From assembly GCF_902459665.1 (NCBI RefSeq), contig NZ_CABPSL010000007.1:124001-188000 (forward strand): 64,000 nt of DNA, in the 5' to 3' direction. Positions 54,426 through 63,436 of the stretch are shown one piece after another (the first letter of the stretch is position 1; the number at the start of each line of letters is the position of its first letter). The notes under the pieces were generated by a model that was given only the letters and a program-made list of their open reading frames with translations, had not been told where the DNA came from and did no database searches. A program made the position numbers and the translations under genes. The DNA comes from Pandoraea cepalis. GTDB taxonomy: Bacteria; Pseudomonadota; Gammaproteobacteria; Burkholderiales; Burkholderiaceae.

Positions 54426-54614
54426 GCTAAATCCTGTCTAATCCGATAAATGCGCCGACAAATGCCCCGGGGGTGCGCCGGGTGGCGCCGTGGAATGCGC
54501 CGGTGATTGCGTCGCGGAAAGTCCGCTATTGTACCCGTTCTGCCGCTAACGGCGCCTCGGGTGCCTAGGGTAACGAGGGTGCCGGCGTCGCGACGACCTC
54601 CGCCCATGCCGTAC

Positions 54615-55484
54615 TCAACTCAGCGACTTCGCCGAGAACGTATCGCATTTGCGCATGTCGCCGTACTGCAACCCCTGGCGCAGCCAATACACGCGTTGCG
54701 CGCTCGTCCCGTGCGTGAACGACTCCGGCACCACGCGGCCTTGCGCCTGCTGCTGCAGCCGGTCGTCGCCGATCGCCGACGCTGTCTTCAACCCCTGCTC
54801 GACGTCGCCCGGCTCCAGCAACTGCTGATTCGCCTTCTCGGCATTGTTCGCCCAGACGCCGGCAAAGCAGTCGGCCTGCAGCTCCAGGCGCACCGACAAC
54901 GCATTGGCCTGCGCTTCGCTCATGCGGCGCCGCGCCTCGTCGAACTTCTCGGAAATGCCCAGCAGATTCTGGATGTGATGGCCCACTTCGTGCGCGATCA
55001 CGTACGCCTGCGCGAAATCGCCCCCCGCGCCGAAGCGCTGACGCAATTCGTCATAGAAGGCCAGATCGATATAGACCTTGCTGTCGCCCGGGCAGTAAAA
55101 CGGCCCCATCGCTGTTTGACCGGTGCCGCATGCCGTGGGCGTTGCGCCAGAGAACAGTACTAGTTTCGGCGGCACGTATTGACGGTTCACTTGCTGCGGG
55201 AACACCGTTCCCCAGGTGCGCTCGATGTTACCGAGCACCTTGCGGGTGAAGACGGTCTTCGGATCGTGAGCCGGCGTGGTGTTCGGCGCGGACTGGGGCT
55301 GTGACGATGTCTGGCCCTGAAGCATCTGCGAGCCCTGGATGATGACGCGCGGGTCGATGCCGAAGAAATACGAGGCGGCCAGCGCCACCACGATCGTGCC
55401 GATGCCGAGCGTGGTGCGTCCCCCGAAACCGCCGCCCCGTCGATCTTCGACGTTGTCGCTTTCGGATTCGTTGTCGAGGCGCAT
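54615..55484 (-). CDS. Neutral zinc metallopeptidase (YpfJ family)
   Basis: A 289-residue protein with one N-terminal membrane helix (about 24-42) after an acidic/Gly start (NVEDRRGGGFGG), then the YpfJ-type zinc peptidase. YVIAHEVGHHIQNLLG gives HExxH, and ELQADCFAGVWA holds the third ligand region. CPGDSKVYIDLAFYDEL is another family block. GGAG precedes the ATG closely. Located in the inner membrane with a periplasmic catalytic domain; substrate unknown. Confidence 0.92.
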   Translation of the reverse strand: MRLDNESESDNVEDRRGGGFGGRTTLGIGTIVVALAASYFFGIDPRVIIQGSQMLQGQTSSQPQSAPNTTPAHDPKTVFTRKVLGNIERTWGTVFPQQVNRQYVPPKLVLFSGATPTACGTGQTAMGPFYCPGDSKVYIDLAFYDELRQRFGAGGDFAQAYVIAHEVGHHIQNLLGISEKFDEARRRMSEAQANALSVRLELQADCFAGVWANNAEKANQQLLEPGDVEQGLKTASAIGDDRLQQQAQGRVVPESFTHGTSAQRVYWLRQGLQYGDMRKCDTFSAKSLS

Positions 55485-55672
55485 TGGAGGACTCCCTGTC
55501 TGATAATCGGTATGCGCGCAAGTATAGCGCCGGGCTGTGGCACGCGACGCTGTGCCACAGCCGCCCCCGGGCGACCGGGCGTCGCTTGCGCGGCAGGCGT
55601 GCGACAATACGCCATCTCGTTTTCTGAACCAGCCGGCTCGCGCGATTCAGGCGCTGGCGCTGCATTCGCCGC

Positions 55673-56860
55673 ATGTCTCTAACGCAAACCTCCAGCCAAA
55701 CGCACGATGTCGTCGTCGTCGGTGGCGGTCTGGTCGGCAAGGCCGCCGCCCTGCTGCTCTCGCAGGCGCGCCTGTCCGTCGCACTGCTCGCCCAGCCGGC
55801 CGTAGCCGCCCCCGCCCCGGGCGACCTGTGGGACGCCCGCATCTATTCGCTCTCGTCCAGCTCGCAAGCCCTCTTCGAGCGCATGCGCGTATGGCAGGCC
55901 GTCGATCCCGCGCGCATCAATCCTGTCTACGACATGGAAGTCTTTGGCGACGAGCGCGGCAGCCTGCATTTCTCGGCGTACCAGGCCGCCGTGCCGCAAC
56001 TCGCCTGGATCGCCGAATCGTCGAATCTCGAGCGCGCGCTCGACGCCGCCCTGCGCTTCTCCCCGCAAGTGCATTGGCTCGACGCCCGGGCCGAGGCGCT
56101 CGAAGTCGACGCCGCCGCGGCCTCGGTGCGTCTGTCGGACGGCAAGACCCTGCGCGCGTCGCTCGTGGTGGGGGCCGACGGCGCCCACTCGTGGGTGCGC
56201 GGCACCGCCGGGCTGGACGGCTCGGTGCGTCCCTACGAACAACTCGGCGTGGTGTGTAATTTCCGCGCGGAGCGCGCGCACCGCGACACCGCATTTCAAT
56301 GGTTCCACGACGGCGAGATCATCGCGCTACTGCCGCTGCCCGACCAGCACGTCTCGCTGGTCTGGTCCGCCGCTCATGATCATGCCCAGGCGTTGCTCGC
56401 GCTTGATCCCAAAGCGCTGGCCGAGCGCGTCGGCACCTTCTCGAACGTTGAACTCGGCCACCTCACGCCGGTCTCATCGCGCGCCCAGGGTTTCCCGCTC
56501 GTGCTGGCGCAGGCCAAACGCCTGATCGCGCCGCGCGTGGCGCTGGTGGGCGACGCGGCGCACGTCGTGCACCCGCTCGCGGGCCAGGGCATGAACCTCG
56601 GTTTGCGCGACGTGGCGGCGCTCGGCGACGCGCTCGCCGCCCGCGAATCGTTCCGCGATTGCGGCGATGCGGCGGTATTGCGTCGCTACGAGCGCGCCCG
56701 CAAGGAAGACATCGGCAGCATGGCGCTCACCACGGACGGCCTGCACAAGCTGTTTGCCACGCACAGCCCACTGGTCAGGTTTGTGCGCAACGCAGGGCTC
56801 GACTGCGTGAACGTGCTGCCTTTCGTCAAGAAATTCCTGATTGGCCGCGCGCTGGGCTGA
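55673..56860 (+). CDS. UbiH/UbiF-type FAD-dependent hydroxylase
   Basis: A 395-residue flavoprotein monooxygenase. VVVVGGGLVGKAAALLLSQA binds FAD, LVVGADGAHSWVR is the DG motif, and VALVGDAAHVVHPLAGQGMN the GD motif of the UbiH/COQ6 family. It probably hydroxylates the ring of a ubiquinone precursor. The exact position (C1, C5 or C6) cannot be told from sequence, so no symbol is given. It is followed by dsbC after 99 bases. Confidence 0.92.
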   Translation: MSLTQTSSQTHDVVVVGGGLVGKAAALLLSQARLSVALLAQPAVAAPAPGDLWDARIYSLSSSSQALFERMRVWQAVDPARINPVYDMEVFGDERGSLHFSAYQAAVPQLAWIAESSNLERALDAALRFSPQVHWLDARAEALEVDAAAASVRLSDGKTLRASLVVGADGAHSWVRGTAGLDGSVRPYEQLGVVCNFRAERAHRDTAFQWFHDGEIIALLPLPDQHVSLVWSAAHDHAQALLALDPKALAERVGTFSNVELGHLTPVSSRAQGFPLVLAQAKRLIAPRVALVGDAAHVVHPLAGQGMNLGLRDVAALGDALAARESFRDCGDAAVLRRYERARKEDIGSMALTTDGLHKLFATHSPLVRFVRNAGLDCVNVLPFVKKFLIGRALG

Positions 56861-56959
56861 CCCCTCGGCGCGCCTATGCCGGGCCGTGCCACCCAATTCC
56901 GGTCGATACCGGGCGTGTCCGGACGCGCCTCTCGCTCGACACACTTCTGGAGATACTCG

Positions 56960-57724
56960 ATGTTGAAACGTTATCGCGCTGCGGCGCTCGCAGCGCTCGG
57001 TTTGGCGACAATTTGTGCCGCGACTGTCACGACGTTCGCCGTCGCGCAGAGCAAGTCCGACGCCACCCTCGACCGCGTGAAGGCTGCCGTGCAAAAGACG
57101 CTCGGTGCCGAGGCCCCCGTCAAGTCGGTGGCACGTACGCCCATCCCGGGACTCTTTGAGGTAGCCGTTGGCGGCGACATCCTCTATGCCGACGAGAAGG
57201 CGAAATACGTGATTGTCGGCGGTAACCTCGTCGATACGAAAACGCGTCAGAACCTGACGGAAGCGCGTCAGTCGGAACTGAACAAGATCGACTTCGCCAA
57301 GCTGCCGCTCGATCGCGCCATCAAGTACGTGAAGGGCAACGGCAGCCGCAAGGTCGCCGTGTTCTCGGATCCGAACTGCCCGTACTGCAAGCGCTTCGAG
57401 GAAACGCTCAAGACGTCGAAGCTCGACAACATCACCGTCTACACCTTCCTGTACCCGGTGCTCGGCCCCGACTCGGACGCCAAGTCGAAAGCGATCTGGT
57501 GCGCCCCCAATCCACTCACCGCGTGGCATGACTGGATGCTCGACAAGAAGGCGCCGCCGACCCCCTCGGCCAAGTGCGACGACACCGCGGTGGTGCAGAA
57601 CGTGGCGCTGGGGCATCAGTTCAACGTGACCGGAACGCCGACGATCATACTGTCCGACGGCCGCCGTCTGCCGGGCGCCGTGCCCGCGGAAGCCCTGGAA
57701 AAGGCGCTCGCCACGGTCAAGTAA
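56960..57724 (+). CDS. dsbC: Periplasmic disulfide isomerase DsbC
   Basis: A 254-residue exported thiol:disulfide interchange protein. A signal peptide (about 1-28, cut near FAVAQS), an N-terminal dimerisation domain (GLFEVAVGGDILYADEKAKY), and a thioredoxin-fold domain with the active site DPNCPYCKRF (CPYC) and cis-Pro in TGTPTI. A second Cys pair (IWCAPN, AKCDD) matches the structural disulfide. It corrects wrong disulfides in the periplasm. TGGAGATACTCG precedes the ATG. Confidence 0.94.
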   Translation: MLKRYRAAALAALGLATICAATVTTFAVAQSKSDATLDRVKAAVQKTLGAEAPVKSVARTPIPGLFEVAVGGDILYADEKAKYVIVGGNLVDTKTRQNLTEARQSELNKIDFAKLPLDRAIKYVKGNGSRKVAVFSDPNCPYCKRFEETLKTSKLDNITVYTFLYPVLGPDSDAKSKAIWCAPNPLTAWHDWMLDKKAPPTPSAKCDDTAVVQNVALGHQFNVTGTPTIILSDGRRLPGAVPAEALEKALATVK

Positions 57725-57784
57725 CCGTCCATTCGCCAGTCTGGCCAACGCCCGACCGTTCCGACAACAAGAAGCCGCCACCTC

Positions 57785-59599
57785 ATGAAAGCCACGTCTG
57801 CCCAGCCTGCCATCCGGTATGCGATCGTTCCGAAGTCGCCTGCCGCGCATCTGTTCGAAGTGACCGTCACGGTCTCGAATCCCGCCCCCGAAGGGCAGCG
57901 TTTCTCGCTGCCCGCGTGGATTCCGGGCAGCTATATGGTGCGCGAGTTTGCCCGCAACATCGTGACGATCGGGGCGACGTGCCGCGGCCGCAAGGTGGCG
58001 CTCGACAAGCTGGACAAGCACACGTGGCAAGCGGCGCCGTGCAAGGGCACGCTGATCGTGACCTACGAGGTTTACGCATGGGATCTGTCGGTGCGCGCCG
58101 CGCATCTCGACGACACGCATGGCTTCTTCAACGGCACCAGCGTGTTCCTGCGCGTCGAAGGCCAGGAACAGGCGCCGTGCGAAGTCGACGTGCTGCGCGC
58201 GCGTGGCGCGGCGTTCAAGGCGTGGCGCGTCGCGACCGCACTCGCGCCGGCCGAAGGCACGGCGGCGCTCGACTTCGGGCGCTATCTGGCCGCCGACTAC
58301 GACGAGTTGATCGACTCGCCGGTCGAAATGGGGACCTTCGTGCATGGCACGTTCAAGGCTTGCGGCGTGACGCACGAAGTCGCCATTACCGGACCGGTGC
58401 CGAACCTCGATCTCGATCGGTTGCTGCGCGACATGAAGAAGATCTGCGAAGCGCAGATCCGTTTGTTCGAGCCGGGTGCGAGTTCGCGCTCGCGCGTGCC
58501 GATGTCCCGCTACGTCTTCCTGCTCATGACGGTCGGCGAGGGGTACGGCGGTCTGGAGCACCGTGCATCCACGGCGCTGCTCGCGAGCCGCAACGATCTG
58601 CCGGTGCAGGGACAGGCGCGCATGAGCGAAGCCTATCGGGGCTTTCTCGGCCTGGTGAGCCACGAATACTTCCACACGTGGAACGTCAAGCGCATCAAAC
58701 CGGCCGTGTTCGCCCCGTACGTGCTCGATCGGGAAGTCTATACGCGGCTGCTTTGGCTGTTCGAAGGCTTTACGTCCTATTACGACGATCTGATGCTCGT
58801 GCGCAGCGGCGTGATTCCGCCTGCCGATTACTACGAACTCGTCGCCAAGGCGGTGGCGGGTGTGCTGCGTGGCAGCGGCCGTCTCAAGCAGACCGTGGCC
58901 GAGAGTTCGTTCGATGCCTGGACGAAGTACTACCGCCAGGACGAGAACGCACCGAACGCCATCGTCAGCTATTACACGAAGGGGTCGCTGGTCGCGCTCG
59001 CGCTCGATCTGACGATTCGTTCGAAGACGCGCGGACAGAAGTCGCTCGACGACATCATGCGCGCGCTGTGGCAACGCTATGGCCGCGACTTCTATCGCGG
59101 CGCGCCCGTGGGGATCGACGAAGACGCCGTGCAGCCGTTTTTCGAGGACGTCTCGGGACTCGACCTGTCGGAATTCTTCGCCACCGCCATTCACGGCACG
59201 CGCGATCTGCCAATCAAGACGCTGCTCGAACGCGTCGGACTCGCGCTGGAACCGGTCAAGCCCGAGGACGGCCGTCCTGCATTGGGGGTTAAGACGGCAA
59301 AGCGCGGCGACGACCTTACGCTTTCGCAGGTGCTCGACGGGGGCGCGGCGCAAGCGGCCGGATTGTCGGCGGGCGATGTGCTGGTCGCCATCGACGGTCT
59401 GCGCGTGACGCAGGCCAATCTCGACAAGCTGCTCGATCGATATCGCCCGGGCGACCGGGTGACGGTCCACGCGTTCCGCCGCGACGCCCTGCGCGAAACC
59501 ACGCTCACGCTCGACGCGCCGGAGATTTCGAAATACCGCATCGCCGAGACGCGCGATCGCGCCGCGGCACAGCGTCGTGACAAGTGGCTGTCGGCCTGA
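57785..59599 (+). CDS. M61 glycyl aminopeptidase-like protein with PDZ domain
   Basis: A 604-residue M61 metallopeptidase. The N-terminal beta domain includes LPAWIPGSYMVREFARN. The catalytic domain has GGLEHRAS and the zinc motif SHEYFHTWNVKRIKP, with the third ligand Glu in WLFEGFTSYYDD. A C-terminal PDZ domain (about 500-580) contains GAAQAAGLSAGDVLVAIDGL. No signal peptide is seen. Common single gene in betaproteobacteria; peptide substrate unknown. Confidence 0.94.
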   Translation: MKATSAQPAIRYAIVPKSPAAHLFEVTVTVSNPAPEGQRFSLPAWIPGSYMVREFARNIVTIGATCRGRKVALDKLDKHTWQAAPCKGTLIVTYEVYAWDLSVRAAHLDDTHGFFNGTSVFLRVEGQEQAPCEVDVLRARGAAFKAWRVATALAPAEGTAALDFGRYLAADYDELIDSPVEMGTFVHGTFKACGVTHEVAITGPVPNLDLDRLLRDMKKICEAQIRLFEPGASSRSRVPMSRYVFLLMTVGEGYGGLEHRASTALLASRNDLPVQGQARMSEAYRGFLGLVSHEYFHTWNVKRIKPAVFAPYVLDREVYTRLLWLFEGFTSYYDDLMLVRSGVIPPADYYELVAKAVAGVLRGSGRLKQTVAESSFDAWTKYYRQDENAPNAIVSYYTKGSLVALALDLTIRSKTRGQKSLDDIMRALWQRYGRDFYRGAPVGIDEDAVQPFFEDVSGLDLSEFFATAIHGTRDLPIKTLLERVGLALEPVKPEDGRPALGVKTAKRGDDLTLSQVLDGGAAQAAGLSAGDVLVAIDGLRVTQANLDKLLDRYRPGDRVTVHAFRRDALRETTLTLDAPEISKYRIAETRDRAAAQRRDKWLSA

Positions 59600-59612
59600 G
59601 CGGCCGAGCGCT

Positions 59613-60551
59613 TTATCCTTGCGCCGGGCCCGGCACGCGCGGGTCCCGGTTTTCCTCCGGACACGACTTGGCGACCGCGAGCATGTGCTCGATGAAGACC
59701 TGTGTCTTGCGCGGGAGGAAGCGTCGCGACGGCGTGACTAGATGCACCGGACTGGACGGTAACGACCACTCGGGCAGCACCTTGATGAGACGGCCGGTGC
59801 GCAACGCATCCTCGGCCAGGATATCCGTCAGGGCGGCGATGCCGCTGCCCGCCACCGTCATTTCCTTGACCATCCCCATGCTGTTGACCTGAATCGCCCC
59901 GTGCATGGTGATGTCGGCGCGCTGACGTCCCTTGTGCAGCGTGTCCGAGTTGAACAGACGCCGCGCTCCTTGCAGGATCACGAAGCGATGGCCCGCCAGC
60001 TCGTCGGGCGTGGCGGGCAACCCCGTCGCACTCAGATACAGCGGGCTGGCATACAGACTGCGTGTGAGCGCGAGGAGGGGGCGCGCCACCAGGGTGGAGT
60101 CGGAGAGTTGGCCGGCGCGGATGGCGACGTCGATGCGCTCGGCGATCAGATCGACCTGTCTCGAACTCAGATCCACATCGACCGTAATCTCGGGATAGGC
60201 CGCGCAGAACGTGGCAAGCGGCACCGCCAGCCATTGCGCCGCAAAGTCGCCGGGCGCCGTGATGCGAAGCCGTCCGCGCGGCTTGCTCGAGAGCTGCGAG
60301 GCGAAATCTCGCGTCTCTTCCACTTCCTCGAGAATCGGCAGGCAACGCTCGTAATAGGCCTCGCCGACTTCGGTCAGTTCCAGCCGCCGTGTGGTCTTGT
60401 GCAGCAGCTTCGTGCCAAGGCGCATCTCCAGTCGCGACAGACGCCGACTCACCGTTGCCTTGGGCAGATCGAGCCGCTCGCCGGCCCGGGTGATGCTGCC
60501 CGAACGCACGACCTCGGCGAAGATCAGCATGTCATTCAGATCGTCAATCAT
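59613..60551 (-). CDS. LysR-family regulator beside azoR
   Basis: A 312-residue LysR regulator. The N-terminal winged helix (FAEVVRSGSITRAGERLDLP, ATVSRRLSRLEMRLG) is followed by the periplasmic-binding-like effector domain (LRITAPGDFAAQWLAVPL). GAGGAG sits six bases before the ATG at 60551; an upstream ATG lacks a site. Divergent from azoR, with a perfect inverted repeat between. It probably controls azoR in response to quinones or electrophiles, by analogy with similar pairs. Confidence 0.9.
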   Translation of the reverse strand: MIDDLNDMLIFAEVVRSGSITRAGERLDLPKATVSRRLSRLEMRLGTKLLHKTTRRLELTEVGEAYYERCLPILEEVEETRDFASQLSSKPRGRLRITAPGDFAAQWLAVPLATFCAAYPEITVDVDLSSRQVDLIAERIDVAIRAGQLSDSTLVARPLLALTRSLYASPLYLSATGLPATPDELAGHRFVILQGARRLFNSDTLHKGRQRADITMHGAIQVNSMGMVKEMTVAGSGIAALTDILAEDALRTGRLIKVLPEWSLPSSPVHLVTPSRRFLPRKTQVFIEHMLAVAKSCPEENRDPRVPGPAQG

Positions 60552-60604
60552 CGCGCGCTCCTCGGTGATGCGGCCATCCGGCAAGGGGAAAGGGATGGCG
60601 CGCA

Positions 60605-60624
60605 TTGTTCCAAAATAGGAACAA
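60605..60624. promoter_or_regulatory. Inverted-repeat operator of the LysR/azoR pair
   Basis: TTGTTCC-N6-GGAACAA is a perfect seven-base-pair inverted repeat about 54 bases upstream of the LysR start and 139 bases before azoR. A repeat of this size in a divergent LysR promoter is the expected regulator site. Confidence 0.65.
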
Positions 60625-60762
60625 ACAATTCGATTTTACCGGCTTGTTTCATTTTTGTGGGTAACTAGAATTCATACCAAGCCGACGCGCCATTCACGGC
60701 CATCCCGAGACGGGGCCCAGCGCGAACGGATTTTCGAACCCCCAGGCTCAGGAGCCAGAGAC

Positions 60763-61362
60763 ATGACCACGATTCTCCAAATCAATTCCGCCGCCCGCTC
60801 GCAAGGTGCCAACTCGACCACGCTCGCCAACGAATCCGTGGCGCAACTGGTCGCGAAGCACGTGGGTGCCAAGGTTGTCGTGCGCGACCTGCTGGCCGAT
60901 GGCGTGCCGCATCTGGACGAAGCCGTCATCGGCGCGTTTTTCACGCCGGAAGACCAACGCACGGCCGAACAAAACGCCATCATCGCCCGAAGCGACGAAC
61001 TGATTGCCGAGATTCAGGCGGCCGACTACGTGGTGTTCGGCGTGCCGCTGTACAACTTCCAGGTGCCGTCGCAACTGAAGGCGTACTTCGACTGGATCGC
61101 CCGTGCCCGCGTGACTTTCCGCTATCGTGAAGACGGCACCGTGGAAGGGCTCATCCAGGGCAAGAAGGTGATCGTGGCATTCGCCCGCGGCGGCAACTAC
61201 AAGGACACGCCGGCCGACAGCCAGACGCCGTACCTCAAGACGATTCTCGGCTTCCTCGGCATGACGGACGTGACGTTCATCTTCGCGGAAGGTCTGGCTC
61301 GCGGTCCGGAATCGGCCGCTGCCGGGTTCGCGAATGCTCGCGAAGCCATCGCCGCGCTCTAA
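60763..61362 (+). CDS. azoR: FMN-dependent NADH-azoreductase
   Basis: A 199-residue flavodoxin-like quinone/azo reductase. The start [17 protein letters not shown] is the FMN phosphate site, and [18 protein letters not shown] is the family signature. It carries out two-electron reduction of quinones, nitro or azo compounds with NADH. GGAGCCAGAGAC precedes the ATG. Divergent from the LysR gene that likely governs it. Pirin-like gene follows 64 bases on, same strand. Confidence 0.95.
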   Translation: MTTILQINSAARSQGANSTTLANESVAQLVAKHVGAKVVVRDLLADGVPHLDEAVIGAFFTPEDQRTAEQNAIIARSDELIAEIQAADYVVFGVPLYNFQVPSQLKAYFDWIARARVTFRYREDGTVEGLIQGKKVIVAFARGGNYKDTPADSQTPYLKTILGFLGMTDVTFIFAEGLARGPESAAAGFANAREAIAAL

Positions 61363-61426
61363 GCCCCCGGGCCGACGCTGCTGATTGCGTTGCCACGGCT
61401 GTTCTCCCGCACGCGCAGGTACCCCC

Positions 61427-62347
61427 ATGGCCCATCCGACGCCTTTGCATCCGCGTCAGACGAAGCGACCGGCGGCTCATGCCGACGCGAGCGCCATCCC
61501 GCGCGTGCTTCCCGTCACCCGACCCGCCCGCTGTGCCGCGGCGGCGGGGGCGGGTGTTTTCGATCAGGTCGCCGAGACGGATCCGTTTTTGTCGATCGAT
61601 CTCTTCCGCCGTCATGGCGCGTGCATACCGCCACATCCGCATGCCGGATGCGCGGTGGCGACCTACCTGTTCCCCGAGTCGACGACATCGCTGCGCTGCC
61701 GCCATGCCCATCAGGGCGACGACAGGCTGCGTGCCGGCGACCTGCTATGGCTCGAAGCCAACTGCGGCACCGTGCATGAGGACGCTCCCGAGAACGCCCA
61801 TGGCACGGCGCGCGGCCTGCGGATGATCGTGAGCCGTGCCGGCCGCCATGCGCACGGCGCACCCGTGCAGACCGTAGTCCGCGCCGATGCCATGTCGCAT
61901 TGGCGTGAAGGCACCGTCGATCTGAGTTTGATCTGCGGGCAGTGGGGCGAGCGTCACGTCACCCATGCCGCCGGTATGGAAGGTGAGCGCACGACGCTGC
62001 TACAGCTCGACTGGCGCGAAGACGAATTGCGCACCTTGACGATCCCTTGCGACGGCCGTCGCTGGGTCGCCTTGATTGCGCAGGGCGAGGCGGCGCTGGC
62101 CCATCACACGTTACGGGCGGAAGGCGGCGGCGCGCAGGCGGTGTTGCTGCCACCCGGTGCGTGGCAACTGGCCGGGCGCACCGGGGCGCGGCTCATGCTC
62201 GCCGGTGGCGACCCGCTCGCTGAACCCGTCGTCTATCGCGGCAACTTCGCAGCGCGCGACGAGAGCGATCTCGTCGCGCTCACGCGCCGCTATCAACAAG
62301 GCGCGATGGGCACACTAACGCCCATCACCGAACCGTCGAGCGACTGA
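61427..62347 (+). CDS. Pirin family protein
   Basis: A 306-residue bicupin of the pirin group. DPFLSIDLFRRHGA and PPHPHAGCAVATYLF match the first cupin, with H70 and H72-type ligands. GDLLWLEANCGTVHEDAPEN provides the second His and the Glu, so the metal site is complete. Some pirins are quercetin dioxygenases; others regulate. The first 35 residues are extra and poorly conserved. No strong ribosome site is visible for the ATG at 61427. It may share a transcript with azoR, a pairing that recurs in proteobacteria. Confidence 0.85.
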   Translation: MAHPTPLHPRQTKRPAAHADASAIPRVLPVTRPARCAAAAGAGVFDQVAETDPFLSIDLFRRHGACIPPHPHAGCAVATYLFPESTTSLRCRHAHQGDDRLRAGDLLWLEANCGTVHEDAPENAHGTARGLRMIVSRAGRHAHGAPVQTVVRADAMSHWREGTVDLSLICGQWGERHVTHAAGMEGERTTLLQLDWREDELRTLTIPCDGRRWVALIAQGEAALAHHTLRAEGGGAQAVLLPPGAWQLAGRTGARLMLAGGDPLAEPVVYRGNFAARDESDLVALTRRYQQGAMGTLTPITEPSSD

Positions 62348-62364
62348 GTCTCCCCGCATGGTCC

Positions 62365-63369
62365 TTACGCCGGCAGGCGCCAGTCGATGGGCGTTTTGCC
62401 GTGCTGTTCGAGGAAGGTATTGGCGGCGCTGAAGTGGCCGCAGCCCAGGAAGCCGCGATGCGCCGAAAGCGGCGAGGGGTGGGGGGCTTCAAGCAGTAGA
62501 TGATCGTGGCCGGCAAGCAGCGGCGCCTTGGCCTGTGCATGGCTGCCCCACAGCAGGAACACCAGCGGCCCTTGCCGGGCGGCCAGCCCCTTGAGCAACG
62601 TGTCGGTGCAGGCTTGCCATCCCCCCTTCTTGAACGGCTTCGCGTGACTCGCCGCGTTGCCCGCTTCCACGGTCAGCGTCGTGTTGAGCAACAGCACACC
62701 CTGCTTCGCCCAGGCATCGAGATTGCCGTGCGGCGGCGCAACGATCCCCAGATCGCGCTCGATTTCCTTGTAGATATTTCTCAGCGACGGCGGCACGCGC
62801 ACACCGCGCTGCACGGAAAACGCCAGACCGTGCGCCTGCGCGATGCCTTGATCGTCACCGTGATAGGGGTCCTGCCCGAGGATCACGACCTTCACGTCCG
62901 AAGGCGAGGTCATGCGCAGCGCGTGAAAGATGTCCGCTGGGTAGACCGTCTTGCCGGCGGCGACTTCGGCGTCGACGTAACGGCACAGTGGCGCGTACGC
63001 CTCGCTTTCGACGAACGGCGCGACCAGTGTCTGCCAGTCGTGGGGCAACGCGGCGAACTGATCCTCGATGCGCCCCTTGAGCGGGCCGGCGGCGTCAGCG
63101 CTCGCGGCAACCGACTGGGCGATTGCTGTGACCGGCGTCGATGCAGACCTCACCGGCGCGCCCGCTTTCGGCGGACGACCGCGTCGACGCGGTGACGGCG
63201 CGGCGGAAACGGTGGGAGCCGCGACACCAGCGACACCAGCGACATCGGCGGGTGGCTGCGGCGAAGCCGCCGTGTCGTTCGTTCCTGCCACTGGCGCCGG
63301 GTCGTCGAACAGCGAGCGTTGCCGTTCATTGGCAGGCGATGGGGATGCCGCGCGTGAGCGTGAGGTCAT
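62365..63369 (-). CDS. ung: Uracil-DNA glycosylase with N-terminal AT-hook extension
   Basis: A 334-residue family 1 uracil-DNA glycosylase. GQDPYHGDDQGIAQAHGLAF holds the catalytic Asp, and LLEAPHPSPLSAHRGFLG the active-site His and leucine loop. The usual enzyme has about 230 residues. Here the first 100 are a Pro/Ala/Ser-rich extension containing SPRRRGRPPKAG, an AT-hook-like DNA-binding motif, and near the start RQRSLFDD, which could serve as a clamp-binding type motif. The extension may tether the enzyme to DNA. Confidence 0.95.
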   Translation of the reverse strand: MTSRSRAASPSPANERQRSLFDDPAPVAGTNDTAASPQPPADVAGVAGVAAPTVSAAPSPRRRGRPPKAGAPVRSASTPVTAIAQSVAASADAAGPLKGRIEDQFAALPHDWQTLVAPFVESEAYAPLCRYVDAEVAAGKTVYPADIFHALRMTSPSDVKVVILGQDPYHGDDQGIAQAHGLAFSVQRGVRVPPSLRNIYKEIERDLGIVAPPHGNLDAWAKQGVLLLNTTLTVEAGNAASHAKPFKKGGWQACTDTLLKGLAARQGPLVFLLWGSHAQAKAPLLAGHDHLLLEAPHPSPLSAHRGFLGCGHFSAANTFLEQHGKTPIDWRLPA

Positions 63370-63436
63370 GCGATGAGCCGGTTGAGTGGTCTTGGGAGAG
63401 TGACACGTGCATCGTGCGCGTGTCCGTGCGCGACGC

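Noticed and set aside
56474-59470. A 998-codon open frame antisense to dsbC and the M61 peptidase gene
   Set aside because: It is the mirror of high-GC coding sequence, has Arg/His-rich nonsense composition, and the sense genes have full motifs and ribosome sites.
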